Shown here: one piece after another, positions 27,853 through 35,614 of the stretch | Position numbering within the stretch: the first letter of the stretch is position 1 | Layout: every line of letters begins with the position of its first letter | Assembly: GCF_900108225.1 (NCBI RefSeq) | Contig: NZ_FNUZ01000005.1 | Coordinates: 124,001-188,000, forward strand | Reading direction: 5' to 3' | Origin: Thalassococcus halodurans | GTDB lineage: Bacteria > Pseudomonadota > Alphaproteobacteria > Rhodobacterales > Rhodobacteraceae | Length of the DNA: 64,000 bases | Notes under the pieces: model-generated | What the model saw: the letters and a program-made list of their open reading frames with translations, nothing else | Database searches by the model: none | Told to the model about the DNA's origin: nothing | Position numbers and translations under genes: made by a program

Positions 27853-27946
27853 CACAGGCTCTGCGACCTTAGGTTCGCAACGTTGCCCCTTGCCTGACGC
27901 ACCCCATAGCGGCAATACATTCGCCACCACTAGGGGATAGGGGCAC

Positions 27947-29266
27947 ATGGCAAGCAATCTGATGGAAACCGCGCAGGGCTACCTGCAGCAGGGCGTTGAT
28001 ATCGCGCAAAACTGGCTGCTGACGCCTGCCGCCTGGTCGCAATTCGCAATCCTCATCCTTGCCTATGGTGCAGCCGTTCTGGCCAACCGCATCATCACCC
28101 CCAAGATCAAAGCCGTTCTGGAACCGGCCGAGGACGCGACCTCGATCATCGCCAAAGCGCGCCGCTTTGTCCTAATCTTCCTGCCGCTGCTCCTGCCGCT
28201 CTTGGCCTACGGGCTGACCGCGATCGGCGAACAGGTCACACGGTCGCTGTTCGGATCGGGCGCAGTGATTGCCTTTGGCAAACGCGTCTTCCTGTTCCTG
28301 GCTGCCCGCGCGCTGGCCAACAAGATCATTCAGGAACCCTTCCTGCGCACGCTCGCCAAATACATCCTTGTGCCTCTGGCGGGCCTCTATGCCTTGGGCA
28401 TCCTTGACGACGTTTCCGCCTTCCTGAACGAAACGCAGGTCAATCTGGGCAACATCCAGTTCTCGGTCATGTCCATCGTGCGCGGCCTGATCGCCGGTAG
28501 CCTGCTGTTCTGGGCAGGCACTTGGTCGAACAGCCACACGGCGACCTATATCGACAAACAACCCATGCGCCCCGCGATCCGGCAACTGTCGGCCAAAGCC
28601 GCCGAGGCGATGATCTTCGGCGTGGCCTTCCTGTTGTTGATGAACATCATGGGCATTTCCCTGTCGTCACTGGCCATTATCGGTGGTGCGGTCGGCGTCG
28701 GCCTTGGTTTCGGCCTGCAAAAGATCGCCTCGAACTTCATCTCGGGCGTGATCCTTCTGCTCGAGGGTCAGGCCACCGTGGGTGACTACGTGGAACTGGA
28801 CGGCGGCGAGGCCGGCAAAATCATCAAAATGACCGCCCGCGCGACGATCCTTGAAACCTTTGACGGCCGCTGGATCGTGGTCCCGAACGAAGACTTCATC
28901 ACCACCCGCGTCGTGAACTATTCCGACAGCGGATCGGCCAACCGGCTCGAGGTCGAATTCTCGGTCAGCTACGACACCGACATCAACAAAATCCCCGACC
29001 TGATCTCAAAAGCCGTCGCCGCCCACCCCGGCGTTCTGAGCGAACCGGAAGAGCCGGACGTCGAACTGCGCGGCTTCGGCGAAAGCGGGATCGACTTCGG
29101 GGTCGAGTTCTGGGTCGAAGGCCTTGACGACGGCAAGAACAAATACTCCAGCGACGTGCTGTTCCTGATCTGGAACGCGCTGAAGGCGGAAGGCATCGAA
29201 ATCCCCTACCCGCGCCGTGTCATCGAAATGCGCAGCGGGGATGATGGGAAATTGTCAGAAGCGTAA
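27947..29266 (+). CDS. mechanosensitive ion channel, MscS family
   Basis: A 439-residue channel that opens under membrane tension to release osmolytes. Several N-terminal helices precede the pore helix TM3, recognisable by its Gly/Ala pattern (GGAVGVGLGFGLQKIASNF, near residue 260), followed by the beta domain (GDYVELDGGEAGKI, WIVVPNEDFITTRVVNYS) and the alpha/beta end. It is larger than E. coli MscS (286 residues) owing to extra N-terminal helices. It stands alone. Confidence 0.93.
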   Translation: MASNLMETAQGYLQQGVDIAQNWLLTPAAWSQFAILILAYGAAVLANRIITPKIKAVLEPAEDATSIIAKARRFVLIFLPLLLPLLAYGLTAIGEQVTRSLFGSGAVIAFGKRVFLFLAARALANKIIQEPFLRTLAKYILVPLAGLYALGILDDVSAFLNETQVNLGNIQFSVMSIVRGLIAGSLLFWAGTWSNSHTATYIDKQPMRPAIRQLSAKAAEAMIFGVAFLLLMNIMGISLSSLAIIGGAVGVGLGFGLQKIASNFISGVILLLEGQATVGDYVELDGGEAGKIIKMTARATILETFDGRWIVVPNEDFITTRVVNYSDSGSANRLEVEFSVSYDTDINKIPDLISKAVAAHPGVLSEPEEPDVELRGFGESGIDFGVEFWVEGLDDGKNKYSSDVLFLIWNALKAEGIEIPYPRRVIEMRSGDDGKLSEA

Positions 29267-29496
29267 TCGCGACGACTTGCCAATGCTCGCCGCCTGCGAG
29301 GCAACTATGCGGGACTTTGCTGCCGTTCGGTGACGTCGATAGAACGTCTGCCTTTTTGGCTTCAAGCGTTTTGCTAGCCATCCGCTCCTCTCCCAGCCAG
29401 GGAAAATCTAGCGGAAAACTCTAGCCATGAACGAGGACGTTTTCAGGTATGACAGCAGTTGGCCGGAAACGTTCCAGCCATTGCACTGCACTTCTA

Positions 29497-30120
29497 TCAA
29501 TGTGTTCGTTTGAAAAGGCTTTCCTGTGCCTGAAATCCGGTAATTCCGGCATCCTTCATGGCCTGGTAAAGGTCGTCCGATGCGACGACCCTGTTCCTCA
29601 GTCTCTTGTCGATCCAGATATGCCGGTCGCCGACGGCAGACCGGTGCCACATCAATCGCGGCGGGTACTTGGTGACGTCGAGCCGCGGCGGCAGGGGGAT
29701 ACTCCTGCCATCAGGGGCCTGGACATGGGTAATGCTCGATGGCGTGACGTCGGACTCCTCGACAACGATGCCGTCGTCGACATAAACACCGTCCCCGAAT
29801 GTCACGAGAAATACGGACTCGCCGTAAACGCTTCCGTCCGGCATGGTCACGATCGCGTCCGTGAACTGGACCTCATTGGCGAGAAATTTCTCAAGCAGGT
29901 CCCTCGCCTTCAGACCCGCGAAAATCTGCCTGTTGAGAAGCGCCGTATACTCCGGCAGCCGCTCCGGCGCCGATGTCAGCAATACGTGGACCGGCGCTTC
30001 CACACCCTCGGGCAATCTGTGGAAATCCACAAAGGCGCGGGACAGATCGTGTTCCGGGTGCCAACGTCCTGCGATTTCAAACTGATCTCTGCCGGTTTCG
30101 GCATCAAGAACCCAAGGCAT
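29497..30120 (-). CDS. Imm11-like (DUF1629) immunity protein, orphan
   Basis: A 207-residue protein. Its C-terminal part (RHIWIDKRLRNRVVASDD, then LYQAMKDAGITGFQ) matches the ending typical of the DUF1629/Imm11 family, which neutralises polymorphic toxins in contact-dependent or T6SS systems. The rest is beta-rich with no signal peptide. ATG 30120 overlaps the stop of a short upstream frame by one base (TGATG). No full toxin gene is nearby. It is flanked by non-coding DNA and has less biased codons than its neighbours, suggesting transfer. Family assignment is from memory of motifs. Confidence 0.6.
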   Translation of the reverse strand: MPWVLDAETGRDQFEIAGRWHPEHDLSRAFVDFHRLPEGVEAPVHVLLTSAPERLPEYTALLNRQIFAGLKARDLLEKFLANEVQFTDAIVTMPDGSVYGESVFLVTFGDGVYVDDGIVVEESDVTPSSITHVQAPDGRSIPLPPRLDVTKYPPRLMWHRSAVGDRHIWIDKRLRNRVVASDDLYQAMKDAGITGFQAQESLFKRTH

Positions 30121-30281
30121 CAACCATTTGACCCGTTCCGCGAGCGCATCTTTTTAAGCGTCTCTTTGTCCATGAGCGACCCCACGATGGGATGGAGGTG
30201 CAAATCGCCTTCACAGAACCGACGCGACGTTACGATGCAAAATGCTGCTATTCGCCAACGTCCCAAGCATGCCGATTCCAT
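30120..30281 (-). pseudogene. 53-codon frame just upstream of the Imm11-like gene, possible toxin remnant
   Basis: An open frame with ATG at 30281 ends in TGA overlapping the ATG of the immunity-like gene. Its C-terminus contains GDLHLHPIVGSLMDKETLKK, which loosely recalls the HxH/HHxVP ends of HNH-type toxin domains. Such toxins are normally followed at once by their immunity gene, so this may be the last piece of a decayed effector. It is equally possible that it is chance coding. No ribosome site is evident. Confidence 0.3.
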
Positions 30282-30426
30282 GTCTTTGCGTCAAACCCGA
30301 CATTCGGGCGCACTGCAGCATCCTGCACAATGGGCTCCAAGCTGACAATAGCTGCATCGCATCACAAATCATGGCGGACGCGACACGCCCGCCATTATCC
30401 ATTCTGTAAAAGCCGAATCCAGCCGC

Positions 30427-31488
30427 TTACCGCAGCCGCGCTTCCGTCGTTGCATCAAAGAACATCGCCTGCGTGCCGTCGCAGGTGATGGTCACGCTGG
30501 AGCCTTCCGCGATGTCTTCGTCGCCGCGTGTTTCTACGACCAGCTTTTCACCGTCCGGCGTGATCAGATAGTCGTAGGCCACGCCGCCCAGACGTTCGCG
30601 GATGTCCAGACGGGCGTGGTCTCCGCCAGCCTGCACGAACAGATGCTGCGGGCGTAGACCGACCAGCACCTCGGACCCGTCGGCTGGCAAAGACGCAGGC
30701 CCCGCCAAAGACGCCCCGCCCAGCGCAGGCACCTGTACCTGACCGCCAGACACCACACCCTTGAGGAAGTTCATGCTGGGCGATCCGATAAAGCCCGCGA
30801 CGAATTTGTTGTCGGGGTCTTTGTACAAATCCATCGGGCTGCCGACCTGTTCGATCTTGCCCGCGCGCAGCACGACGATCTTATCGGCCAGCGTCATCGC
30901 CTCGACCTGATCGTGCGTTACGTAAATCATCGTCGCGCCGATTTCCTTATGCAGGCGCGCGATCTCGACCCGCATGTCGACACGTAGCTCCGCATCAAGG
31001 TTCGACAGCGGTTCGTCGAACAAAAACACTTCGGGGCCACGCACAATCGCACGGCCAATCGCCACGCGCTGACGTTGACCACCGGAAAGCGCCTTGGGCT
31101 TGCGTTTCAGGTAGTCTTCCAGCTTCAGGATGCGGGCGGCTTCATCGACCTTGGCCTTGATTTCATCCTTGGGATGGCCGTTCATCTTCAGGCCGAAGCC
31201 CATGTTCTGTTCGACCGACATGTGTGGATAAAGCGCGTAGGTCTGGAACACCATCGCCACGCCACGATCCGCGGCCTCGACCCGTGTGACATCGCGATCA
31301 CCGATGTTGATCTGGCCGTCGGTGGTTTCCTCAAGCCCCGCGATCATGCGCAAAAGCGTGGACTTGCCGCAGCCCGACGGGCCGACAAACACACAGAATT
31401 CGCCGTCCTTGATGTCCAGATCCACACCGTGGATCACCTGAACGTCACCGTATTTCTTAATAGCCTGTGTCAGCGTCACACCCGACAT
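30427..31488 (-). CDS. sugar ABC transporter ATP-binding protein (UgpC/MsmK type)
   Basis: A 353-residue ATPase with Walker A GPSGCGKST (37-45), Q-loop VFQTYALYPHMSV, signature LSGGQRQRVAIGRAI, Walker B VFLFDEPLSNLD and a C-terminal TOBE/MOI domain (VLVGLRPQHLFVQ). This is the class that serves CUT1 sugar importers. It lies after the IclR gene on the minus strand and divergent from the cognate binding protein and permeases, and probably energises that galactoside importer. Confidence 0.92.
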   Translation of the reverse strand: MSGVTLTQAIKKYGDVQVIHGVDLDIKDGEFCVFVGPSGCGKSTLLRMIAGLEETTDGQINIGDRDVTRVEAADRGVAMVFQTYALYPHMSVEQNMGFGLKMNGHPKDEIKAKVDEAARILKLEDYLKRKPKALSGGQRQRVAIGRAIVRGPEVFLFDEPLSNLDAELRVDMRVEIARLHKEIGATMIYVTHDQVEAMTLADKIVVLRAGKIEQVGSPMDLYKDPDNKFVAGFIGSPSMNFLKGVVSGGQVQVPALGGASLAGPASLPADGSEVLVGLRPQHLFVQAGGDHARLDIRERLGGVAYDYLITPDGEKLVVETRGDEDIAEGSSVTITCDGTQAMFFDATTEARLR

Positions 31489-31509
31489 GGCGATCCTCCC
31501 CCGAAAAAC

Positions 31510-32301
31510 CTAGGTCGGGAACTGCCAGCTTTCGGCAGCCCCGGCGATATCCTGCGCCGTGCGCAAAAGCGCGGCGCGATGTTGCTCTAACCCGTCAAAG
31601 CTCTGGCGGGATGTGGATGTGGTGATCGACAGCGCGCCGATAACGCGGCCCGTCGATGACAGAATCGGCGCGGCGATACAGATGATGCCGGGCTCGTGTT
31701 CTTCACGGTCATACGACACACCTTCGGCCTTGATCCGGTCCAGCTCGGCGGCCAGCGCATCGGGTGTGGTCAGAGTGTTGGGCGTATGGGCGAAATAGGC
31801 CTGACGGTTGATGGCATCCTGCCGGTCGTCGGCATCAAGGAATGCCATCATCGCCTTGCCTACGCCCGTGCAATAGCCCGGGCCAACCTTGCCCGCCTGC
31901 GAAAACATCTCGATCGGTTCGGCGGCGTTCATCTTGTCGACGTAAAGAACCTGCCCGCGATCCAGCTGGGCAAGGTGGATGGTTTCCCCGACTTTCTGAG
32001 CCAAAGCAGTCAGATAGGGGCGTGCTACAGGGGCCAACGAACTTTGCCGCCACGCGCTGTGGGCCAACCGAACCAGCCGCAGACCGGGCGCATATGTCTG
32101 GCGATCTTCGTCATAGGCCAGCATGCCCTGATTGGTCAGGGTTTGCAGCAACCGGTAGAGCGTCGCCTTGGGATGCGATGTTTCGGCCAGTAGTTCGGAA
32201 AAGCGCACAGGACGGCCCTTGTCAGCGACCTGATCCAACACCTCCAAAGCTTTGCCAACGGTCCCGTCGGCACCACCCTGCTGTCGCACCTGTGAATTCA
32301 T
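31510..32301 (-). CDS. IclR-family transcriptional regulator of the galactoside locus
   Basis: A 263-residue regulator. The N-terminal winged helix spans about 10-75 (GTVGKALEVLDQVADKGRPV, ETSHPKATLYRLLQTL). The C-terminal IclR effector domain shows HLAQLDRGQVLYVDK, CTGVGKAMMAF and EHEPGIICIAAPI. It is divergent from the galactoside operon and 63 bp from two tandem operator-like repeats, so it likely controls both directions. The effector is unknown; a galactose-derived acid is plausible. Confidence 0.9.
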   Translation of the reverse strand: MNSQVRQQGGADGTVGKALEVLDQVADKGRPVRFSELLAETSHPKATLYRLLQTLTNQGMLAYDEDRQTYAPGLRLVRLAHSAWRQSSLAPVARPYLTALAQKVGETIHLAQLDRGQVLYVDKMNAAEPIEMFSQAGKVGPGYCTGVGKAMMAFLDADDRQDAINRQAYFAHTPNTLTTPDALAAELDRIKAEGVSYDREEHEPGIICIAAPILSSTGRVIGALSITTSTSRQSFDGLEQHRAALLRTAQDIAGAAESWQFPT

Positions 32302-32370
32302 ATGCGTGTTCCTCCCGACATTCGAAACATGAATGCCACCTGTTGACTTTCTTAGCGAGTCGCGATCATA

Positions 32371-32407
32371 GTTTCAATAGCTGGAAACGAGTTTCATTAT
32401 TTGGAAC
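32371..32407. promoter_or_regulatory. two tandem operator repeats GTTTCA-N5-TGGAA(A)C
   Basis: Copy one is GTTTCAATAGCTGGAAAC (32371-32388) and copy two GTTTCATTATTTGGAAC (32391-32407); starts are 20 bp apart, about two helix turns. Each copy is itself an imperfect inverted repeat. A candidate promoter TTGACT (32344-32349) with CATAGT 17 bases later overlaps copy one. The arrangement fits binding of two IclR dimers next to the binding-protein promoter. Confidence 0.65.
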
Positions 32408-32441
32408 CTGTTGACGCTCAGCATCAATCAGGGAGGACGCA

Positions 32442-33698
32442 ATGCTGACCAGACTAATGACAACCGCAGCCGCGGTGGCTTTGACCGCAGGCGCGGCACT
32501 CGCTCAGGACTCGAACCTGACAGGCACGCTCAAGATTTTCTCGGACATGTCGAACCCCGCGCCCCGCGCGGTGATGGAGGATATGGCCGCACGCTTTGAC
32601 GCCATGCATCCCAATCTGACCGTTGAACTGACGGTCATCGACCGCGAAGCGTACAAAACGCAAATCCGCAACTTCCTGTCCGCGAACCCGCCGGATGTGG
32701 CCAACTGGTACGCGGCAAACCGCATGCGCCCCTATATCTCGGCTAATCTGTTCGAAGACATTTCCGATCTGTGGGCCGAACCCGAAATCGCTGAAAACCT
32801 TGCCTCCACCAAAGGCGCGATGACCATCGACGGCAAACAGTGGGGCGTGCCCTATACCTACTACCAGTGGGGCGTTTACTACCGCGAAGACATCTACAAA
32901 GAACTGGGTCTGAGCGAGCCTACAAACTGGGACGAATTCAAAGCCAACTGTCAGGCAATCCTCGATTCCGGCAAGAAGTGCTTTACCATCGGCACCAAGT
33001 TCCTGTGGACCGCCGGCGGCTGGTTCGACTACCTGAACATGCGCACCAACGGCTATGACTTCCACATGGCGCTGACCAACGGCGAAGTGGCTTGGACAGA
33101 CGACCGCGTCCGCCAGACATTCGCCAACTGGCGCGAACTGATCGACATGGGTGCCTTCATCGACAACCACCAGTCCTACAGCTGGCAAGAGGCGCTGCCC
33201 TTCATGGTCAACGGCGAAGCAGCGGCCTACCTGATGGGTAACTTTGCCGTGGCACCGCTGCGCGAAGCGGGCCTGAGCACCGACCAGCTGGACTTCTACC
33301 AGTTCCCCGCCATCAACCCCGATGTCGCACTGGCCGAAGACGCGCCGACAGACACGTTCCACATTCCGGCAGGTGCCCAGAACAAAGAAGCCGCACGTGA
33401 ATTCCTGCGCTTCGTTGTTTCCGCAGACAACCAGACCAAGATCAACGCGGGCGACGCGCTGGGTCAGTTGCCTGTGAACGCGCAGTCTTCGGTTGATGAC
33501 GACGAAATGCTGAACCAGGGCTTTGCGATGCTGTCGTCCAACAGCCCCGGCGGTATCGCTCAGTTCTTTGACCGCGACGCACCGGCGGAAATGGCATCTG
33601 TTGCCATGGAAGGCTTCCAGGAATTCATGGTCTTCCCTGACAATCTGGATGACATCCTTGGCCGCCTCGAACAGGCGCGTGGCCGGATTTACAAATAA
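32442..33698 (+). CDS. sugar ABC transporter substrate-binding protein
   Basis: A 418-residue family-1 binding protein with a signal peptide (MLTRLMTTAAAVALTAGAALA) and MalE-like segments (TGTLKIFSDMSNPAPRAVMED, DVANWYAANRMRPYI, QWGVPYTYYQWGVYYRED). GGAGG lies eight bases upstream of the ATG. First gene of the galactoside operon. The ligand, inferred from the cytoplasmic alpha- and beta-galactosidases downstream, is probably a galactoside. Confidence 0.9.
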   Translation: MLTRLMTTAAAVALTAGAALAQDSNLTGTLKIFSDMSNPAPRAVMEDMAARFDAMHPNLTVELTVIDREAYKTQIRNFLSANPPDVANWYAANRMRPYISANLFEDISDLWAEPEIAENLASTKGAMTIDGKQWGVPYTYYQWGVYYREDIYKELGLSEPTNWDEFKANCQAILDSGKKCFTIGTKFLWTAGGWFDYLNMRTNGYDFHMALTNGEVAWTDDRVRQTFANWRELIDMGAFIDNHQSYSWQEALPFMVNGEAAAYLMGNFAVAPLREAGLSTDQLDFYQFPAINPDVALAEDAPTDTFHIPAGAQNKEAAREFLRFVVSADNQTKINAGDALGQLPVNAQSSVDDDEMLNQGFAMLSSNSPGGIAQFFDRDAPAEMASVAMEGFQEFMVFPDNLDDILGRLEQARGRIYK

Positions 33699-33747
33699 TC
33701 CTCCCCGGGCGGATGGCTTGATCGCCACCGCCCTTTGAAACACAGTT

Positions 33748-33772
33748 GCGCAAGGCCACTGCGGCCTTGTGC
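33748..33772 (+). terminator. intercistronic hairpin after the binding-protein gene
   Basis: A ten-base stem with one wobble (GCGCAAGGCC / GGCCTTGTGC) and a five-base loop lies in the 103 bp between the binding protein and the first permease. No T tract follows. It resembles malE-malF type hairpins that protect the upstream mRNA and lower downstream expression. Confidence 0.5.
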
Positions 33773-33801
33773 CATCCGAACGACTGCGGAGGATCCCCGC
33801 C

Positions 33802-34722
33802 ATGGCCACCGCCACGCATCCTGACACATCGCAACCCACAGGCTTTATCCGCCGCAACCGTCAGAAACTGGCCCCTTGGTTGTTTCTGGCTCCGGGTTTG
33901 CTGTTCTTTCTGTTCTACGTCATCGCCCCGATTTTCCAGAGCTTCCAGATTTCGTTCTACCAATGGGACGGGCTGGGCGCGAAAGAATGGGTCGGCATGC
34001 AGAACTATCAGGAACTGGTCACAGACCGCGCCTTCGAGGTGTCGCTGTGGAACAACCTGAAATGGCTGCTGATGTACCTGCTGGCGATCCCCGCAGGTCT
34101 GGGAATTGCGTTGTTCCTGAACCAGACGGTGACGGGCATCCGCCTTTATAAATCGCTGTTCTTCTTTCCATTCGTGATCTCCCAAGTCGTCGTGGGCCTT
34201 GTTTTCACATGGTTCTACGATCCCACTTTCGGTCTGCTTAACACCATTCTGGAATCTGTGGGCCTTAGCCCGATCAATGTTCTGGGCGACCCGAAACTGG
34301 CCACCTACGGCATCATCGCCGCAGGTCTCTGGCCGCAGATCGCCTATTGCATGATCCTGTACCTGACCGGCCTGAACGCCGTGGACCCCGAACAGATCGA
34401 GGCCGCACGTCTGGACGGCGCGAAAGGCCTGCGCATGCTGTGGCACGTGGTTCTGCCGCAACTGGCGCCCGCCACCTTCATCGCCTTCGTCGTCACCATC
34501 ATCGGCGCGCTGCGTTCGTTCGATCTCATCTCGATCATGACCAACGGCGGCCCCTTCGGATCGACCCGCGTGCTGTCGTTCTACATGTTCGAAAAAGCGC
34601 TGTCGGAATACGGCTTCCGCATGGGCTATGGCGCGGCGATTTCGGTCGTTCTGTTCCTGATCATGCTGTTCTTCATCGCCTACTTCCTCTGGTCGATGTG
34701 GCGTCAGGAAAAGGGGCGCTGA
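33802..34722 (+). CDS. sugar ABC transporter permease, first subunit (MalF/UgpA type)
   Basis: A 306-residue permease with six transmembrane helices and the EAA loop (DPEQIEAARLDGAKGLRMLW). The N-terminus (RRNRQKLAPWLFLAPGLLFFL) is typical of CUT1 subunits. ATG 33802 is used because GGAGG lies ten bases upstream. Partner of the permease at 34766. Confidence 0.93.
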   Translation: MATATHPDTSQPTGFIRRNRQKLAPWLFLAPGLLFFLFYVIAPIFQSFQISFYQWDGLGAKEWVGMQNYQELVTDRAFEVSLWNNLKWLLMYLLAIPAGLGIALFLNQTVTGIRLYKSLFFFPFVISQVVVGLVFTWFYDPTFGLLNTILESVGLSPINVLGDPKLATYGIIAAGLWPQIAYCMILYLTGLNAVDPEQIEAARLDGAKGLRMLWHVVLPQLAPATFIAFVVTIIGALRSFDLISIMTNGGPFGSTRVLSFYMFEKALSEYGFRMGYGAAISVVLFLIMLFFIAYFLWSMWRQEKGR

Positions 34723-34724
34723 TC

Positions 34725-34763
34725 ATGACACACACCACCATCACACCACGCGCGGGGGCCTGA
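34725..34763 (+). other. 12-codon minigene between the two permease genes
   Basis: ATG at 34725 opens a frame encoding MTHTTITPRAGA and stops with TGA at 34761-34763, two bases before the next permease ATG. It may be a translated coupling peptide or simply a gap; no independent evidence of function exists. Confidence 0.2.
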
Positions 34764-34765
34764 CG

Positions 34766-35614
34766 ATGTTTCCCAAACCCATCGAAAAATCATCCCGTGC
34801 CGCCCAGCTCAGCTATCAGGGCCTGCTGCCCATCGCGCTTCTGATGTGGCTGGCCCCGCTGATTGCCGTGGCGCTGTTTTCAATCAAGCCTGACACGGAT
34901 TTCACAACCGGCAACTACTGGGGCCTGCCCTCGGCCTTTGGCGGGTTTGAAAACTACGGCAAGGTGTTCTTCCAATCAGACATGCCGCGCTATCTGATGA
35001 ATTCCTTCTTGATCACCGTGCCCACCGTGATCGGGGCCGTGGCACTGTCCTGTATGACCGGATTTGCGCTGGGGATTTACAAGTTCAAATCGAACCTGTG
35101 GATCTTCTTTATGTTCGTGGCGGGCAACTTTGTGCCCTTCCAGATCCTGATGGTGCCGGTGCGCGACCTGACCCTGGACATGGGGCTGTACAACACCAAA
35201 ACCGGTCTGGTCCTGTTCCACATCGCCTTCCAGACAGGGTTCTGCACGCTGTTCATGCGCAACTTCATCCGTGCGCTGCCCTATGAGTTGATCGAGGCTG
35301 CCCGCGTCGAAGGCGTTGCTGAATGGCGGATTTTCTGGTTCGTCGTCCTGCCCCTGATGAAGCCCGCAATTGCCGCCCTGTCGGTGCTGATCTTTACCTT
35401 CATCTGGAACGATTATTTCTGGGCCGTCGTCCTGACCCAAGGCGCGGAAAGCCAGCCCGTGACTGCAGGCATCACCAGCTTTAACGCCCAATACCGCGCG
35501 GCCTATCACCTGATGAGCGCGGGCAGCATCGTCGCCGCCCTGCCGCCCGTGGCGATGTTCTTCCTGATGCAACGCCACTTTATCGCGGGCCTTACACTGG
35601 GTGCTGTGAAGTAA
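34766..35614 (+). CDS. sugar ABC transporter permease, second subunit (MalG/UgpE type)
   Basis: A 282-residue permease with six helices and the EAA loop (LPYELIEAARVEGVAEWRIFW). The motif FIWNDYFWAVVLTQG is typical of the MalG-like partner. Its stop TAA shares a base with the alpha-galactosidase ATG (TAATG). Confidence 0.94.
   Translation: MFPKPIEKSSRAAQLSYQGLLPIALLMWLAPLIAVALFSIKPDTDFTTGNYWGLPSAFGGFENYGKVFFQSDMPRYLMNSFLITVPTVIGAVALSCMTGFALGIYKFKSNLWIFFMFVAGNFVPFQILMVPVRDLTLDMGLYNTKTGLVLFHIAFQTGFCTLFMRNFIRALPYELIEAARVEGVAEWRIFWFVVLPLMKPAIAALSVLIFTFIWNDYFWAVVLTQGAESQPVTAGITSFNAQYRAAYHLMSAGSIVAALPPVAMFFLMQRHFIAGLTLGAVK

Noticed and set aside
30211-30402. A 63-codon minus-strand frame upstream of the immunity-like gene
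   Set aside because: It overlaps the coupled 53-codon frame in another phase, has no ribosome site and no recognisable sequence.
32454-33857. A 467-codon minus-strand frame
   Set aside because: Fully antisense to the galactoside binding protein with signal peptide and ribosome site on the plus strand.
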